The translations under genes and the position numbers were made by a program. Below the pieces are notes generated by a model. It saw nothing but the letters and a program-made list of their open reading frames with translations. It had not been told where the DNA came from and searched no databases. Positions 24,608 to 34,381 of a DNA stretch of 64,000 nt are shown one piece after another. Source of the DNA: Pontibacter harenae. GTDB taxonomy: Bacteria; Bacteroidota; Bacteroidia; Cytophagales; Hymenobacteraceae. Position 1 is the stretch's first letter. Every line of letters begins with the position of its first letter. The stretch spans positions 62,001 through 126,000 of the forward strand of contig NZ_JAJJWH010000010.1 in NCBI RefSeq assembly GCF_020907245.1. Direction: 5' to 3'.

Positions 24608-25010
24608 ACTCAACAACTGTTGATGAATTTAGATACTTGGTCATGCTAAGCAATTTCTAAGATTAAGGAATTTGGGGCAAGTATAAAGCTGATTTCTGCT
24701 ACAAAGCAAAAAACTTTTGCCAGGTGCACTAACGACGATTTTTTGTTTGAGCGGTCAGCGAGTGGGGGAAGGGGCCCTCTATTCAAAATCGTCTTGATTC
24801 TTTTGCTTACTTTTCTCATCAAGGAGAAAAGTAAGGCCCAGCCAGCGAGGCGAAAAACCAGCAGAATGAAATAAGCTAAACTAGATCAAAAAGGTTAGAA
24901 AATTAGACGGGCGCTGTTTTACTAACTTATAAATATGTGTTCTCATAGCAAATATTGGCTTTTAGAATATCTGCTTTATCTTTATCCTATACTCTATACT
25001 TACAAATCCT
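24608..25010. other. Intergenic region upstream of aspS
   Basis: About 400 bp without a gene. It contains the right copy of the dispersed repeat (24720-24873) and then AT-rich DNA leading to the aspS promoter. Nothing else was identified. Confidence 0.4.
24720..24873 (-). repeat. Long dispersed repeat, right (inverted) copy
   Basis: Inverted relative to the copy at 21533-21668, with an extra 19 bp or so around 24757-24785. The hairpin core is at 24806-24835. Although the flanks are inverted, the loop reads ATCAAG on the plus strand in both copies. Confidence 0.7.
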
Positions 25011-25018
25011 TACCTTTG
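25011..25018 (+). promoter_or_regulatory. Candidate -7 element of aspS
   Basis: TACCTTTG matches TAnnTTTG 26 bp before the aspS ATG; the -33 half is not recognisable. Confidence 0.45.
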
Positions 25019-25043
25019 CGGTAAATAATATTTGAAATATACT

Positions 25044-26795
25044 ATGCTTCGAACTCATACTTGTGGCGACTTACGCATCGAGAACGTAGGGCAGGAGGTT
25101 GTACTTACTGGCTGGGTGCAGCGCCTCCGCGATAAAGGCGGCATGCTTTGGATTGATTTACGCGACCGCTACGGCATAACGCAGCTTTCTTTTGAAGAAG
25201 GCGTATCTGCCGCCGAACTGTTTGATCAGGCACGCGAACTGGGCCGCGAGTATGTGATAAAAGCCACAGGTAACGTTATAGAGCGCTATTCAAAGAACGA
25301 TAAAATAGCCACAGGTGACATAGAGGTGAAGGTGACGGCACTGGAAGTGCTGAACCCAGCCAAGCTGCCGCCTTTCCTGATCGAGGACGAGACTGACGGC
25401 GGCGACGACCTGCGCATGAAGTACCGCTACCTGGATCTGCGCCGTACGCCCGTTCGTAAAAACCTGGAACTGCGCCACCGCATGATGCGCGAAACCCGCA
25501 ACTACCTCGATGGCTTGAGCTTTATTGAGGTGGAAACGCCTGTGCTGATAAAATCAACGCCAGAAGGAGCCCGTGACTTTGTGGTACCAAGCCGCATGAA
25601 CCCTGGCGAGTTCTACGCACTGCCGCAATCGCCGCAGACATTTAAGCAGCTGCTGATGGTATCGGGCTTCGACCGCTATTTCCAGATTGTAAAATGCTTC
25701 CGCGACGAAGACCTCCGTGCCGACCGCCAGCCTGAATTCACGCAGATAGACTGCGAAATGGCTTTTATCACGCAGGAAGATATTCTGAATACTTTCGAAG
25801 GTTTTATCCGCCACCTGTTCCAGGAGGTAAAAGGCGTAACGATAGAAGAACTGCCTCGCATGACCTATGCCGATGCGATGCGACTTTATGGTTCTGATAA
25901 ACCTGATACCCGCTTCGGGATGCAGTTTGTAGAGCTGAACGATGTAGTAAAGAATAAAGGCTTCAAAGTGTTTGACGATGCCGAGTTGGTAGTTGGTATC
26001 AACGCCAAAGGAGCCGCCAGCTATACCCGTAAGCAACTAGACGAGCTGACAAATTTTGTGAAGCGTCCGCAGGTTGGTACTACAGGCTTGGTATATGCGC
26101 GTGTGCAGGAAGACGGCAGCGTAAAATCATCGGTAGATAAATTTTATTCACCAGAAGACCTGCAGGCATGGGCAACTGCTTTTGATGCCGAGCCAGGTGA
26201 TTTGATTTTAGTTTTAGCTGGTGCAGCAGACAAAACACGTAAAGCCTTGAACGAGCTGCGCCTGGAGATGGGTGAGCAACTTGGCCTGCGCGATAAAAAT
26301 GTGTTCTCGCCACTTTGGGTAGTGGACTTTCCGCTACTGGAGTGGGACGAGGAAACGCAGCGTTACCACGCCATGCACCACCCGTTCACGTCGCCTAAAC
26401 CTGAAGACCTGCATCTTATAGACACAGACCCGGGTGCTATTCGCGCCAATGCCTATGATATGGTGATCAATGGTGTGGAAGTAGGCGGTGGTTCTATCCG
26501 TATTTACGACCGCACGCTACAAGCGCAGATGTTTGGTCTATTAGGCTTTACGCCAGAAGAGGCGCAGAACCAGTTTGGCTTCCTGATGAATGCTTTTGAA
26601 TACGGTGCGCCTCCTCACGGTGGTATCGCCTTCGGTTTCGACAGGCTTTGCTCGCTGTTCGGTGGTGCCGACTCCATCCGCGACTTCATCGCCTTCCCGA
26701 AAAACAACTCAGGCCGCGATGTCATGATAGATGCTCCATCTCCGATTGCCCCTGCACAGTTAGATGAACTCTCTATTGATGTGAAGAAGAAGTAA
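25044..26795 (+). CDS. aspS: Aspartate--tRNA ligase
   Basis: Charges tRNA-Asp with aspartate in the cytosol. 583 residues from ATG 25044; an earlier in-frame TTG at 25032 would add four residues and is not preferred. Domains in order: OB-fold anticodon-binding domain (1-about 110, '[26 protein letters not shown]'), class II catalytic core with motif 2 ([18 protein letters not shown]), the bacterial GAD insertion (about 280-415), and motif 3 ([13 protein letters not shown]). This is the bacterial-type enzyme. Monocistronic, with a terminator directly after. Confidence 0.97.
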   Translation: MLRTHTCGDLRIENVGQEVVLTGWVQRLRDKGGMLWIDLRDRYGITQLSFEEGVSAAELFDQARELGREYVIKATGNVIERYSKNDKIATGDIEVKVTALEVLNPAKLPPFLIEDETDGGDDLRMKYRYLDLRRTPVRKNLELRHRMMRETRNYLDGLSFIEVETPVLIKSTPEGARDFVVPSRMNPGEFYALPQSPQTFKQLLMVSGFDRYFQIVKCFRDEDLRADRQPEFTQIDCEMAFITQEDILNTFEGFIRHLFQEVKGVTIEELPRMTYADAMRLYGSDKPDTRFGMQFVELNDVVKNKGFKVFDDAELVVGINAKGAASYTRKQLDELTNFVKRPQVGTTGLVYARVQEDGSVKSSVDKFYSPEDLQAWATAFDAEPGDLILVLAGAADKTRKALNELRLEMGEQLGLRDKNVFSPLWVVDFPLLEWDEETQRYHAMHHPFTSPKPEDLHLIDTDPGAIRANAYDMVINGVEVGGGSIRIYDRTLQAQMFGLLGFTPEEAQNQFGFLMNAFEYGAPPHGGIAFGFDRLCSLFGGADSIRDFIAFPKNNSGRDVMIDAPSPIAPAQLDELSIDVKKK

Positions 26796-26816
26796 CTCTT
26801 GCTCTGGATATAGAAT

Positions 26817-26853
26817 AGCCCCTGTTGCTGTAGTTAGCGGCAGGGGCTTTTCT
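26817..26853 (+). terminator. aspS terminator
   Basis: Hairpin with an 8-bp stem AGCCCCTG...CAGGGGCT followed by TTTTCTG, 21 bp after the stop codon. Confidence 0.75.
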
Positions 26854-26933
26854 GTTTGACGAGGATATTGATTACTTTCAAACTGTGTCAGTTTTTAAAG
26901 TTTCGTAAGTTGTTTTGCATCTAAATAAAAAAG

Positions 26934-27488
26934 ATGGTTTTGGGATATGCTTTATTTGGACAAGACAATGATTCAGAGATGTTTAATGAATTAGATGTTC
27001 TTGTAAAACCTAGTAAATGCGATGGCTGTGGTTATCGAACAGAATACCAACAAATAAACAATCTATTCAAGATTAAAAGGAAAAGCTTTGATCTTTCCTA
27101 TACTTACGATGGAATAGCAATTGCTTCATTAAGATTTAAGGAATTTTGTAATCGTAATAACTACAATAACATCTTATTTAAAGAGTTAGAAGGGAATCTA
27201 GGTTTCTATCAAATAATTGTACATGATAAATTGATTCCCTTTACTGCTAATTTAGTAGAGGAATTTTGCGACAAATGTAGTCAGTATAGAACTGTAGTTG
27301 ATTATAAGGTAGATACTGAAAGAATTATAGGGCCGTTACAAGATGGTTTTTATCGATCTGATTTATTGTTTGGCGGAAGAATGGGAAAACATGATAGTCC
27401 ACTACATCCAATCATTGTAGTTGCACCTTTAACCAAGGAAAAGATGCGAAAGGAGAAACTGAAAGGGCTAACTTTTGAATCTTTTTGA
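26934..27488 (+). CDS. Hypothetical AT-rich orphan protein with two CxxC pairs
   Basis: Not recognised. 184 residues, soluble, with two CxxC pairs ('KCDGCGY' near residue 28 and 'FCDKCSQY' near 111) that could together bind one zinc ion. Repeated Asn and Lys, and AT-rich third positions, distinguish it sharply from the flanking aspS and nuo genes and suggest recent acquisition. Similarly styled CxxC proteins are found among contact-dependent toxin immunity proteins, but I have no direct evidence for that here and no toxin is adjacent. It lies alone between aspS and the nuo locus. Confidence 0.68.
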   Translation: MVLGYALFGQDNDSEMFNELDVLVKPSKCDGCGYRTEYQQINNLFKIKRKSFDLSYTYDGIAIASLRFKEFCNRNNYNNILFKELEGNLGFYQIIVHDKLIPFTANLVEEFCDKCSQYRTVVDYKVDTERIIGPLQDGFYRSDLLFGGRMGKHDSPLHPIIVVAPLTKEKMRKEKLKGLTFESF

Positions 27489-27687
27489 AGTAGTAAAAAC
27501 TTCACAATAAGAGCCAAAAAACATCATAAACCTGTTGTCATAGGTAACCAACAGTTGCCGCTCTGTTCAACCTTAGTGTATAATGTTTTGAAACGTATAA
27601 GTACTTCCCGTGAAAGATTTTCCTAAGGGGAGATGAGTTCTACACTTCTGGTAAAAACCAATATTAGCGTCTACCAACAAAACAAAA

Positions 27688-27713
27688 AAGGCTGCCATTT
27701 GGCAGCCTTTCCT
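27688..27713 (-). terminator. Terminator of nuoK-N
   Basis: Perfect 9-bp stem AAGGCTGCC...GGCAGCCTT, 4-nt loop, followed on the minus strand by a T-run; 20 bp beyond the nuoN stop. Confidence 0.8.
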
Positions 27714-27732
27714 ATTATAAGTTAAGATACTT

Positions 27733-29112
27733 CTAGATCAAATCGCTTACTAGACCTGGGACTATACCTAGCAGAATGGTAAGTACAGAAATAAAGATCA
27801 GCATGAAAGAGGCGAAGCTGCCTACCTGCACTCGGGCATGGTTACCAGCTGGCTGCATATACATCGCAATTACTACTTTAAAGTAGTAGTAAATACCAAC
27901 AGCTGCCAGAATAACAGCTACTATAATTAGCCACATCAGGTTCGGGTCTTGAACTACTGCAGAGAACACGAAGAACTTACCGAAGAAGCCAGCTGTAAGC
28001 GGTATACCAGCCAACGAAAGCATGGACACCGTCATGGCAAAAGCCAGTAGTGGGTTTGTTTTGCCCAAGCCGTTGAATGCTTCAAATGTCTCGCCTCCAC
28101 GCTGGCTGCTTACATACTGCAGTACACCAAAAGCGGCTACGGTAGCGGCAGCGTAAGAAATAGAGTAGAAGAAGATAGAAGAATCAGAGCTTTGGTTGAA
28201 GGCTACGAGCGCCATCAGCATATAACCTGCGTGCGAGATACTGGAGTAGGCCAACATACGTTTTGCACTTTTCTGTACGGCTGCGCCAATGTTTCCTACC
28301 ACCAGCGTCAGTACAGTAATAGCAATGATCGTCGGGAACCAGTCTGAAGCCAAAGGGAAAGCATTCCACAGCAGTTTAAAGAAAGCGGCCACACCAGCTG
28401 TTTTCACTACGGTAGACATAAACGAAGTGAAAAGGGTAGGGGCACCTTCATACACGTCTGGAGTCCAGAAGTGGAACGGAGCAGCTGATATTTTAAAGGA
28501 GATACCGATTACCAGCAACAGCAGGCCAAGTAGAAACATGGTGTTTGTTACACCGTCTGTCGCTCTTTGCGCATCGCCGATCTCTGTAATGTTGAAAGTG
28601 CCTGTCGCACCGTAAATCAGCACGATACCGAACAGCAGAATACCTGTAAAGAAAGCGCCCATCAGGAAGTACTTCAGCGAAGCTTCGTTGGAGCGCAGGC
28701 TGCCTTTTCGGCTACCAGCCAGCACGTACATGGCAATGGAGAGCACTTCTATACCTATAAAAAGCATCAGCAGGTTCTCGTAGCTCACCATCATTACGCC
28801 TCCCACCAAAGCAAAAAGCAGCAGAGAGTAAAACTCAGCCAGATTCTCGTTCGCTTCCTCTACATAGTTCTGCGAGAAAGGCAGCAGCAGCATCGTTGTC
28901 AGCACCATCACGCCCGTAAACGCCACCGCATAGTTGTCGATGGTAAGCATGTTGTTGAAGTAGCTCTGCGTATTGTCCCAGTTTAAAATGTTTGCGCCAA
29001 AAACCACTAGCAGGAAGAGCAGCGCCAATGGCAGCAGTATCCTCTTTGACTTCATGAAACCTACGAAGAGGTTGATGATGCCGAAAACGGATAGAAGTAT
29101 GATCGAAGTCAT
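27733..29112 (-). CDS. nuoN: NADH-quinone oxidoreductase subunit N
   Basis: 459-residue antiporter-like membrane subunit of complex I, one of the three proton-pumping modules. About fourteen hydrophobic segments; conserved 'GIEVLSIAMYVLAGSRKGSLRSNEASLKYFLMGAF' holds the key Glu on TM5 and Lys on TM7, and 'SKISAAPFHFWTPDVYEGAPT'-like sequence follows the Lys-bearing loop. It is the last gene of the locus, 45 bp after nuoM and immediately before a terminator. Confidence 0.95.
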   Translation of the reverse strand: MTSIILLSVFGIINLFVGFMKSKRILLPLALLFLLVVFGANILNWDNTQSYFNNMLTIDNYAVAFTGVMVLTTMLLLPFSQNYVEEANENLAEFYSLLLFALVGGVMMVSYENLLMLFIGIEVLSIAMYVLAGSRKGSLRSNEASLKYFLMGAFFTGILLFGIVLIYGATGTFNITEIGDAQRATDGVTNTMFLLGLLLLVIGISFKISAAPFHFWTPDVYEGAPTLFTSFMSTVVKTAGVAAFFKLLWNAFPLASDWFPTIIAITVLTLVVGNIGAAVQKSAKRMLAYSSISHAGYMLMALVAFNQSSDSSIFFYSISYAAATVAAFGVLQYVSSQRGGETFEAFNGLGKTNPLLAFAMTVSMLSLAGIPLTAGFFGKFFVFSAVVQDPNLMWLIIVAVILAAVGIYYYFKVVIAMYMQPAGNHARVQVGSFASFMLIFISVLTILLGIVPGLVSDLI

Positions 29113-29157
29113 GTCGTATTATTTCCTGTGATACTCTTATTAAAATAGATGCCTTAC

Positions 29158-30621
29158 CTATCGGTTAATGATATTCAGCAGCTGCCCAACAGCAGGCTCT
29201 GAAATGCTCAGGAACATATTCGGGAACAAACCAATCCAGAATACCATGATCACCAACGGGATAAGCACTGCTTTTTCGTTCAGTGTAAGATCTGTGAAGT
29301 TCTCAGTATAAGTGCTTCTGGTACCGAACATCACACCCTGGAACATGCGCAGCATGTACACGGCACCCAATATAATGGTCAAGCCAGCTACAGCGCCAAA
29401 CCAGGCATTGTACTGAAACACACCAGACAGCAGCAGAAATTCACCCACGAATCCGTTAGTAAGCGGTAGTGCTACAGAACCCAGCAGCAAAATCATAAAG
29501 AAGATGGATAAAGCTGGTGTTGTCTGTGTAATACCGCCCAGGTTGCTGATCTCTCTCGTATTCGTACGGCTAGCGATAATGTCGATAATGAAGAACAGTC
29601 CAACTACGTTTATACCATGGCTCAGCATCTGGATTACACCGCCTTGCAAGCCCTGATCGTTCAAAGTAAAGACACCTGCTGCAATCAAACCCACGTGTGC
29701 AAAAGAGGAGTAGGCGATCAAGCGCTTCATGTCGCGCTGACGAATAGCGATAATAGAACCGTACACAATGCCAATAATGGAAAGTATCAGCACCAGTTCA
29801 GACCATTCGCTTACGCCAAGCGGTACCACTGGCAGCAGCCAGCGCAATACACCGTAGATACCCATCTTCAGCATAATACCAGCCAGTAACATAGTGGCCT
29901 GTGAAGGAGACTCTGTATAAGTATCGGGCTGCCAGGTATGAAACGGGAACACAGGCATTTTAATAGCGAAAGCGATAAACAGGAACCAGAAAATCCAGCT
30001 CTGTGTGCCTGTATCTAAAGAAAGCTGATAGAAGGCGTTGATGTTGGAAGAGTGAGCCGCAGCACCTGCAGGACCTGTTTGGAAGTATAAGTATACAAAA
30101 GCAGCCAGCATGAAAAACGAGCCGAAGATGGTATACACGAAGAACTTAAACGTAACAGGCACTCGGTTGGCACCGCCCCAGATAGCGGCGATAAAATAGA
30201 TCGGAATAAGTGCTACTTCCCAGAAGAAGTAGAATAGGAAAGCATCCATCGCCACAAACACACCAATCAGGCCCGTCTGCATAAACAGGATCAGGGCGTA
30301 GAAAACGTTCGGGTCTTTATAGTCGTGCTTAAAAGAGGAAAGCACGATAAGCGGCACCAGGAAGGTTGTCAGCAGCACCATCAATAGGCTAATGCCATCC
30401 ATGCCGATGTGGAAACTAATGCCTGCGCTTTCTACCCAAGGGAAATTGAGCACGCCCTGTGCTAACCCGCGGGAAGCATCAAAAGCTGAGATAGCGTATA
30501 AAGCCAGCGCAAACTCCACCAGAGCTGCGATAAATGCCACTTTCTTGGCTCCCTGTCCTTTTATCAGCAGCACCAGAAGGGCAGCTAAGGCAGGCCAGAA
30601 AAGTAATAGAGCTGTTATCAT
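29158..30621 (-). CDS. nuoM: NADH-quinone oxidoreductase subunit M
   Basis: 487-residue antiporter-like subunit. Typical segments are 'FFWEVALIPIYFIAAIWGG' (TM5 Glu), 'AFAIKMPVFPFHTWQPDTYTESPSQATMLLAGIMLKMGIYG' (TM7 Lys and TM8) and 'RDMKRLIAYSSFAHVGLIAAG'. Length is normal. It is 12 bp after nuoL and 45 bp before nuoN, so translation is probably coupled. Confidence 0.96.
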   Translation of the reverse strand: MITALLLFWPALAALLVLLIKGQGAKKVAFIAALVEFALALYAISAFDASRGLAQGVLNFPWVESAGISFHIGMDGISLLMVLLTTFLVPLIVLSSFKHDYKDPNVFYALILFMQTGLIGVFVAMDAFLFYFFWEVALIPIYFIAAIWGGANRVPVTFKFFVYTIFGSFFMLAAFVYLYFQTGPAGAAAHSSNINAFYQLSLDTGTQSWIFWFLFIAFAIKMPVFPFHTWQPDTYTESPSQATMLLAGIMLKMGIYGVLRWLLPVVPLGVSEWSELVLILSIIGIVYGSIIAIRQRDMKRLIAYSSFAHVGLIAAGVFTLNDQGLQGGVIQMLSHGINVVGLFFIIDIIASRTNTREISNLGGITQTTPALSIFFMILLLGSVALPLTNGFVGEFLLLSGVFQYNAWFGAVAGLTIILGAVYMLRMFQGVMFGTRSTYTENFTDLTLNEKAVLIPLVIMVFWIGLFPNMFLSISEPAVGQLLNIINR

Positions 30622-30633
30622 CTTCTAAGAACC

Positions 30634-32595
30634 TTATCCGATAAAGAAGTTTAAAAATAGAATCAGCACGATGCTGAACACCATCACGAGCACATAAAAA
30701 CCAATCACGCCGCTTTGTGCGTAGCGCAACACGTTTCCGCTCAGTACCACCAATTTGCCGAAGCCATTCACAATACCATCTACCACAATAACATCTATAA
30801 AGCGGTGGAAGGCACTGGAAAGCCACATCAGCGGACGAACGATGATGACATTGTAAATCTCGTCGATGTAGTATTTGTTGTAAATCAGGCTGTGCAGTCC
30901 ACCCAGGCGTTCGCCTTCAGCGGCAGGTCTTGTGTTTTTGCTCACGTACATCACGTAGGCAATAATGGTCGCTACCACAGCCACACCTACCGAAATTGCC
31001 ATCAGCATGTATTCTGTGGCGTGGTCAATTTGAGCTGGTTCTAAGGCTATGGCATTGCCGCTGTTACGGGCAAAGGTATAGATAGGAGCTAAGTAATTCG
31101 CCAGTACGTGTTCTGTTCCGAAAATCTCTGGCATACCTATAAAACCACCTATGGTTGAAAGTATAGCCAAAACGATCAGCGGAATGGTCATAGAGGCAGG
31201 CGATTCGTGCAGGTGGCTGCGTTGTGCCTCGGTACCTCTAAACTCTCCGAAGAAGGTCAGGAACACAGCGCGGAACATATAGAATGCCGTCATGAAAGAG
31301 GCCAGTACACCAAAAGCCCACATCACTTTGCTGTGCTCGTATACGTGCGCCAGCAGCTCGTCTTTAGAGAAGAAACCTGCAAACGGCGGTATACCTGAAA
31401 TTGCCAGAGTACCGATTAGGAAAGTGATGAACGTAATCGGAAGTACTTTACGAAGGCCGCCCATGCTGCGCATATCCTGCTCGTTGCTCATAGCATGGAT
31501 CACGCTACCAGCGCAAAGGAACAGCAAGGCTTTGAAGAATGCGTGCGTAAGTACGTGGAAAATAGAAGAAGTAAAAGCCATTACACCCAATGCCAGGAAC
31601 ATATAACCTAACTGGCTGACAGTGGAGTAGGCAAGTACCTTTTTGATATCGTTTTGTGCCAGACCGATGGTAGCAGCCAGCAAGGCAGTAGCTAAACCAA
31701 TATATGCAATTACATCGAGTGTAGTTGGAGCCAGCACGTACAGCACGTTCGAGCGAAGCACCATGTAAATACCCGCTGTTACCATGGTTGCCGCGTGAAT
31801 CAGGGCTGAAACTGGGGTCGGGCCTGCCATCGCGTCTGGTAGCCAGGTAAACAAAGGAATCTGGGCACTTTTACCCATGGCACCTACAAAAAGCAGCAGC
31901 GTAATGCCAATCATCACAGGTGTATCGATGCCTGTATAGTTGCTGGCGGCTAAAAACACCTGTGGGTAACTTACACTTCCGAAGGTGATGAAGATCAAAA
32001 ATATACCTAATAAGAAGCCTAAATCACCGATACGGTTCATCACGAAAGCTTTCTTAGCGGCATTGTTATAGTTGGTATTCTTGTTCCAAAAGCCGATGAG
32101 CAGGTAAGAGCAAAGTCCTACGCCTTCCCATCCTACGAACATCATCACGTAGTTAGAGCCCATTACGAGCAGCAGCATTGAGAACATGAACAGGTTGATA
32201 AAAGCGAAGAATTTCCCGAAGTTCTCGTCGTGGCTCATATAGCCAGCCGAGTAAACGTGTATCAGGAAACCGATACCTGTTACCATCAGCATCATCAGCA
32301 GCGTGAGCTGGTCTATCATAAAAGAGAAACCAATTCTTAGCGTACCTGCTGTTATCCAGTCGTAGTAATCGACCAGGTAAGGCTGGCTGCCGTTGGCCTT
32401 AAACTGCAGGAACAGGTAAATCGAAATGAGGAAGGAGGCCAGCACCGTGCCACTACCAATCAGTCCGACCAAGCCCTTGGCAATTTTACGGTTGCCAAGT
32501 CCGTTCACGATAAAGCCCAGCAGCGGCAGAAGCGGAATGAGCAAACAGAGCAGTGCCATGTCTTGGTTATTGATGGGCATTACTATCTCTTGCAT
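30634..32595 (-). CDS. nuoL: NADH-quinone oxidoreductase subunit L
   Basis: 653-residue distal proton-pumping subunit of complex I. It has the antiporter core ('GVGLCSYLLIGFW', 'KSAQIPLFTWLPDAMAGPTPVSALIHAATMVTAGIYMVLR', 'QNDIKKVLAYSTVSQLGYM') and an extended C-terminal region (about 500-653) containing the lateral helix and final membrane segment. The first ATG (32595) is kept; Met6 or Met13 are alternative starts because the recognisable part begins at 'LIPLLPLLGF'. It is 41 bp after nuoK. Confidence 0.96.
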   Translation of the reverse strand: MQEIVMPINNQDMALLCLLIPLLPLLGFIVNGLGNRKIAKGLVGLIGSGTVLASFLISIYLFLQFKANGSQPYLVDYYDWITAGTLRIGFSFMIDQLTLLMMLMVTGIGFLIHVYSAGYMSHDENFGKFFAFINLFMFSMLLLVMGSNYVMMFVGWEGVGLCSYLLIGFWNKNTNYNNAAKKAFVMNRIGDLGFLLGIFLIFITFGSVSYPQVFLAASNYTGIDTPVMIGITLLLFVGAMGKSAQIPLFTWLPDAMAGPTPVSALIHAATMVTAGIYMVLRSNVLYVLAPTTLDVIAYIGLATALLAATIGLAQNDIKKVLAYSTVSQLGYMFLALGVMAFTSSIFHVLTHAFFKALLFLCAGSVIHAMSNEQDMRSMGGLRKVLPITFITFLIGTLAISGIPPFAGFFSKDELLAHVYEHSKVMWAFGVLASFMTAFYMFRAVFLTFFGEFRGTEAQRSHLHESPASMTIPLIVLAILSTIGGFIGMPEIFGTEHVLANYLAPIYTFARNSGNAIALEPAQIDHATEYMLMAISVGVAVVATIIAYVMYVSKNTRPAAEGERLGGLHSLIYNKYYIDEIYNVIIVRPLMWLSSAFHRFIDVIVVDGIVNGFGKLVVLSGNVLRYAQSGVIGFYVLVMVFSIVLILFLNFFIG

Positions 32596-32636
32596 TTATG
32601 TTAGGTGTTTAAGATTCAGGGTGAAAAAGGAAACCG

Positions 32637-32966
32637 TTACCACTTCAGGTAGTTCAGCAGCTGCACATCTGTAGAGCGTATGTTGCGGTAGGTCATTACG
32701 ATAATAGCAAGTCCCACACATACTTCTGCGGCCGCCACCGCCATAATAAAGAACACGAACACTTGTGCGCTGGCGTCGGAGCGGTAAGAAGCAAAGGCTG
32801 TAAGTAGCACGTTTACTGCATTCAGCATTAGCTCAACGCACATGAAAATGACAATAGCATTGCGCCTGGTAAGTACACCAATCACGCCTATAACAAAAAG
32901 TGCTGTGCTGAAGTATAAATAATACTCAAGCGGAACGGTTCTGATAACCTCAGGTATTTGGTTCAT
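32637..32966 (-). CDS. nuoK: NADH-quinone oxidoreductase subunit K
   Basis: Small 109-residue membrane subunit with three helices. The conserved Glu residues of the proton path lie in 'MCVELMLNAVNVLL' and 'VAAAEVCVGLAIIV'. The ATG at 32966 (MNQIPEVIRTV) is preferred; an upstream TTG at 33008 would add 14 non-conserved residues. It is the first gene of the second nuo unit, separated from nuoJ by 1.6 kb holding an opposite-strand gene, and has its own promoter-like element. Confidence 0.94.
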   Translation of the reverse strand: MNQIPEVIRTVPLEYYLYFSTALFVIGVIGVLTRRNAIVIFMCVELMLNAVNVLLTAFASYRSDASAQVFVFFIMAVAAAEVCVGLAIIVMTYRNIRSTDVQLLNYLKW

Positions 32967-33019
32967 TTTCTGTGGAACTGAACGTATTACTGGTTTATTA
33001 CAATCCAAAAATCAAGTTG

Positions 33020-33027
33020 CAAAGTTA
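33020..33027 (-). promoter_or_regulatory. Candidate promoter of nuoK-L-M-N
   Basis: On the minus strand TAACTTTG matches the TAnnTTTG -7 element 53 bp before nuoK. The -33 half is poor (TTAT at N19). Its presence makes separate transcription of nuoK-N plausible. Confidence 0.45.
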
Positions 33028-33308
33028 TCCCAATTTTGCTAAATACATAACATATTTTCTATTCTTATTACTCGCTTCGTTTCCACACTAAACCTCTGTT
33101 ATTTGCCGCTGCTGCTGCTCCAGAACCATTTTCTGCTACTTTAGCTACTCACCACAGAAACCTTTATAGTCATAGTTGCCTCTTTTCAGGCCATGACTCC
33201 TTAGGCGCTACTTTACCTCTTTGGCTGCTTTTGCCGTACTTATCGATAAGCTGCTTCTGAAACCATTTCGGAGGGGCTCACTATACTTTGTCTAACCTTT
33301 TGTTACCT
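33028..33308. other. Intergenic region between nuoK and the divergent DUF6929-like gene
   Basis: About 280 bp between two divergent genes, non-coding, with a modest number of CTGCTGCTG-like tracts near 33110. It probably holds the promoter of the plus-strand gene (a TATACTTTG-like sequence lies at 33282-33290), but I cannot place a good -33 box. Confidence 0.35.
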
Positions 33309-34337
33309 ATGCGCTCACAGCTAATCATTATTTTTATACTTGTTTTAGCCTTTGTTTTGGAATCTTGTCTGCAAACCAACACCAGCAGCAGTACTGCTGC
33401 TATGGCAGTCACGCCTCTGGCTGTTATTGAATCGAAGAAATTCTATGAGAACCTGCCTTCCGCCTCAGGTATAGAGTCTTTTTATTCCAACAGTTTTTAT
33501 ATAGTGGGAGATGATTCGCCTTACCTCTACATGCTGGATATGCAGTATAACCAGGTGTCGCAGTACCCGCTGTTCGAGACCTCGGATTTCTCCACAGGCC
33601 GTATTCCTAAAGCGCTTAAACCCGACTTGGAGTGCATGAGCCGCTTTAAGTATAAAAACGAAGATTACCTGCTGCTGCTCGGTTCTGGCTCCAGCCCTGC
33701 CCGTAACAAGGGCTTTGTGGTAAGGATGTCGGAAAATTTTGAAGTGATGGAAATTGGCCTGAACCGCTTGTACGTGTTTCTGCAGCAGATACTGGACAAA
33801 CAGGGTGCCCAGCAACTGAACCTGGAAGGCGTTACCATAGATGATACACATGTATATTTCCTGCAAAGAGCGTACGGCGGGGCTAAAAACATACTTTTTC
33901 GTGCTGAAGCTCCTTCTTTTATTTCGTATCTGATGGAAGGCGGAGATCTGCCTGCCACGGCTGCTTTTTACTTTTCGCTTCCCCAACTGCAGTATTTTAA
34001 AGCTGGTTTTTCGGGTGCTCACGTTTTCCATGACAGACTGTTTTTTACTGCATCTGTAGAAAGCACATTAAATGCTATAGACGATGGAGAAGTACTCGGC
34101 AGTTTTATTGGTTTCATACCTCTAGGTGAATTATCAAGAGCTACAGATCCACAAAATCCGTTTCCTGCTCCAACTGCCGTTATAAATGATAGTAACGGCC
34201 AGGCTTACAAAGGCAAAGCAGAATCGTTGGTAGTAACACGTCAGCTGAAGCGAGGCCAGTGTGAGGTTATAGTTGTTTCAGATGATGATTTAGGCCATTC
34301 AGAGCTGCTGCGTGTAAGGTTCCAGGATGAGAAGTAG
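33309..34337 (+). CDS. DUF6929-like propeller lipoprotein inserted in the nuo locus
   Basis: 342 residues from ATG 33309 (an earlier TTG at 33288 is not preferred). The N-terminus has a lipoprotein-type signal ('IIFILVLAFVLESCLQTN', with Cys about residue 20). The remainder is beta-rich with repeated motifs of a phytase- or esterase-like propeller: 'LPSASGIESFYSNSFYIVGDDSPYLYMLD', 'LNLEGVTIDDTHVYFLQRAYGG', 'KGKAESLVVTRQ...VIVVSDDD'. I place it with the Bacteroidota DUF6929 family; function unknown. It reads opposite to the flanking nuoJ and nuoK, which it separates. Confidence 0.72.
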   Translation: MRSQLIIIFILVLAFVLESCLQTNTSSSTAAMAVTPLAVIESKKFYENLPSASGIESFYSNSFYIVGDDSPYLYMLDMQYNQVSQYPLFETSDFSTGRIPKALKPDLECMSRFKYKNEDYLLLLGSGSSPARNKGFVVRMSENFEVMEIGLNRLYVFLQQILDKQGAQQLNLEGVTIDDTHVYFLQRAYGGAKNILFRAEAPSFISYLMEGGDLPATAAFYFSLPQLQYFKAGFSGAHVFHDRLFFTASVESTLNAIDDGEVLGSFIGFIPLGELSRATDPQNPFPAPTAVINDSNGQAYKGKAESLVVTRQLKRGQCEVIVVSDDDLGHSELLRVRFQDEK

Positions 34338-34381
34338 GGAGAGTGGCAAAGTGTAGTTCTTCATTAGCTAATTTACTTGTC

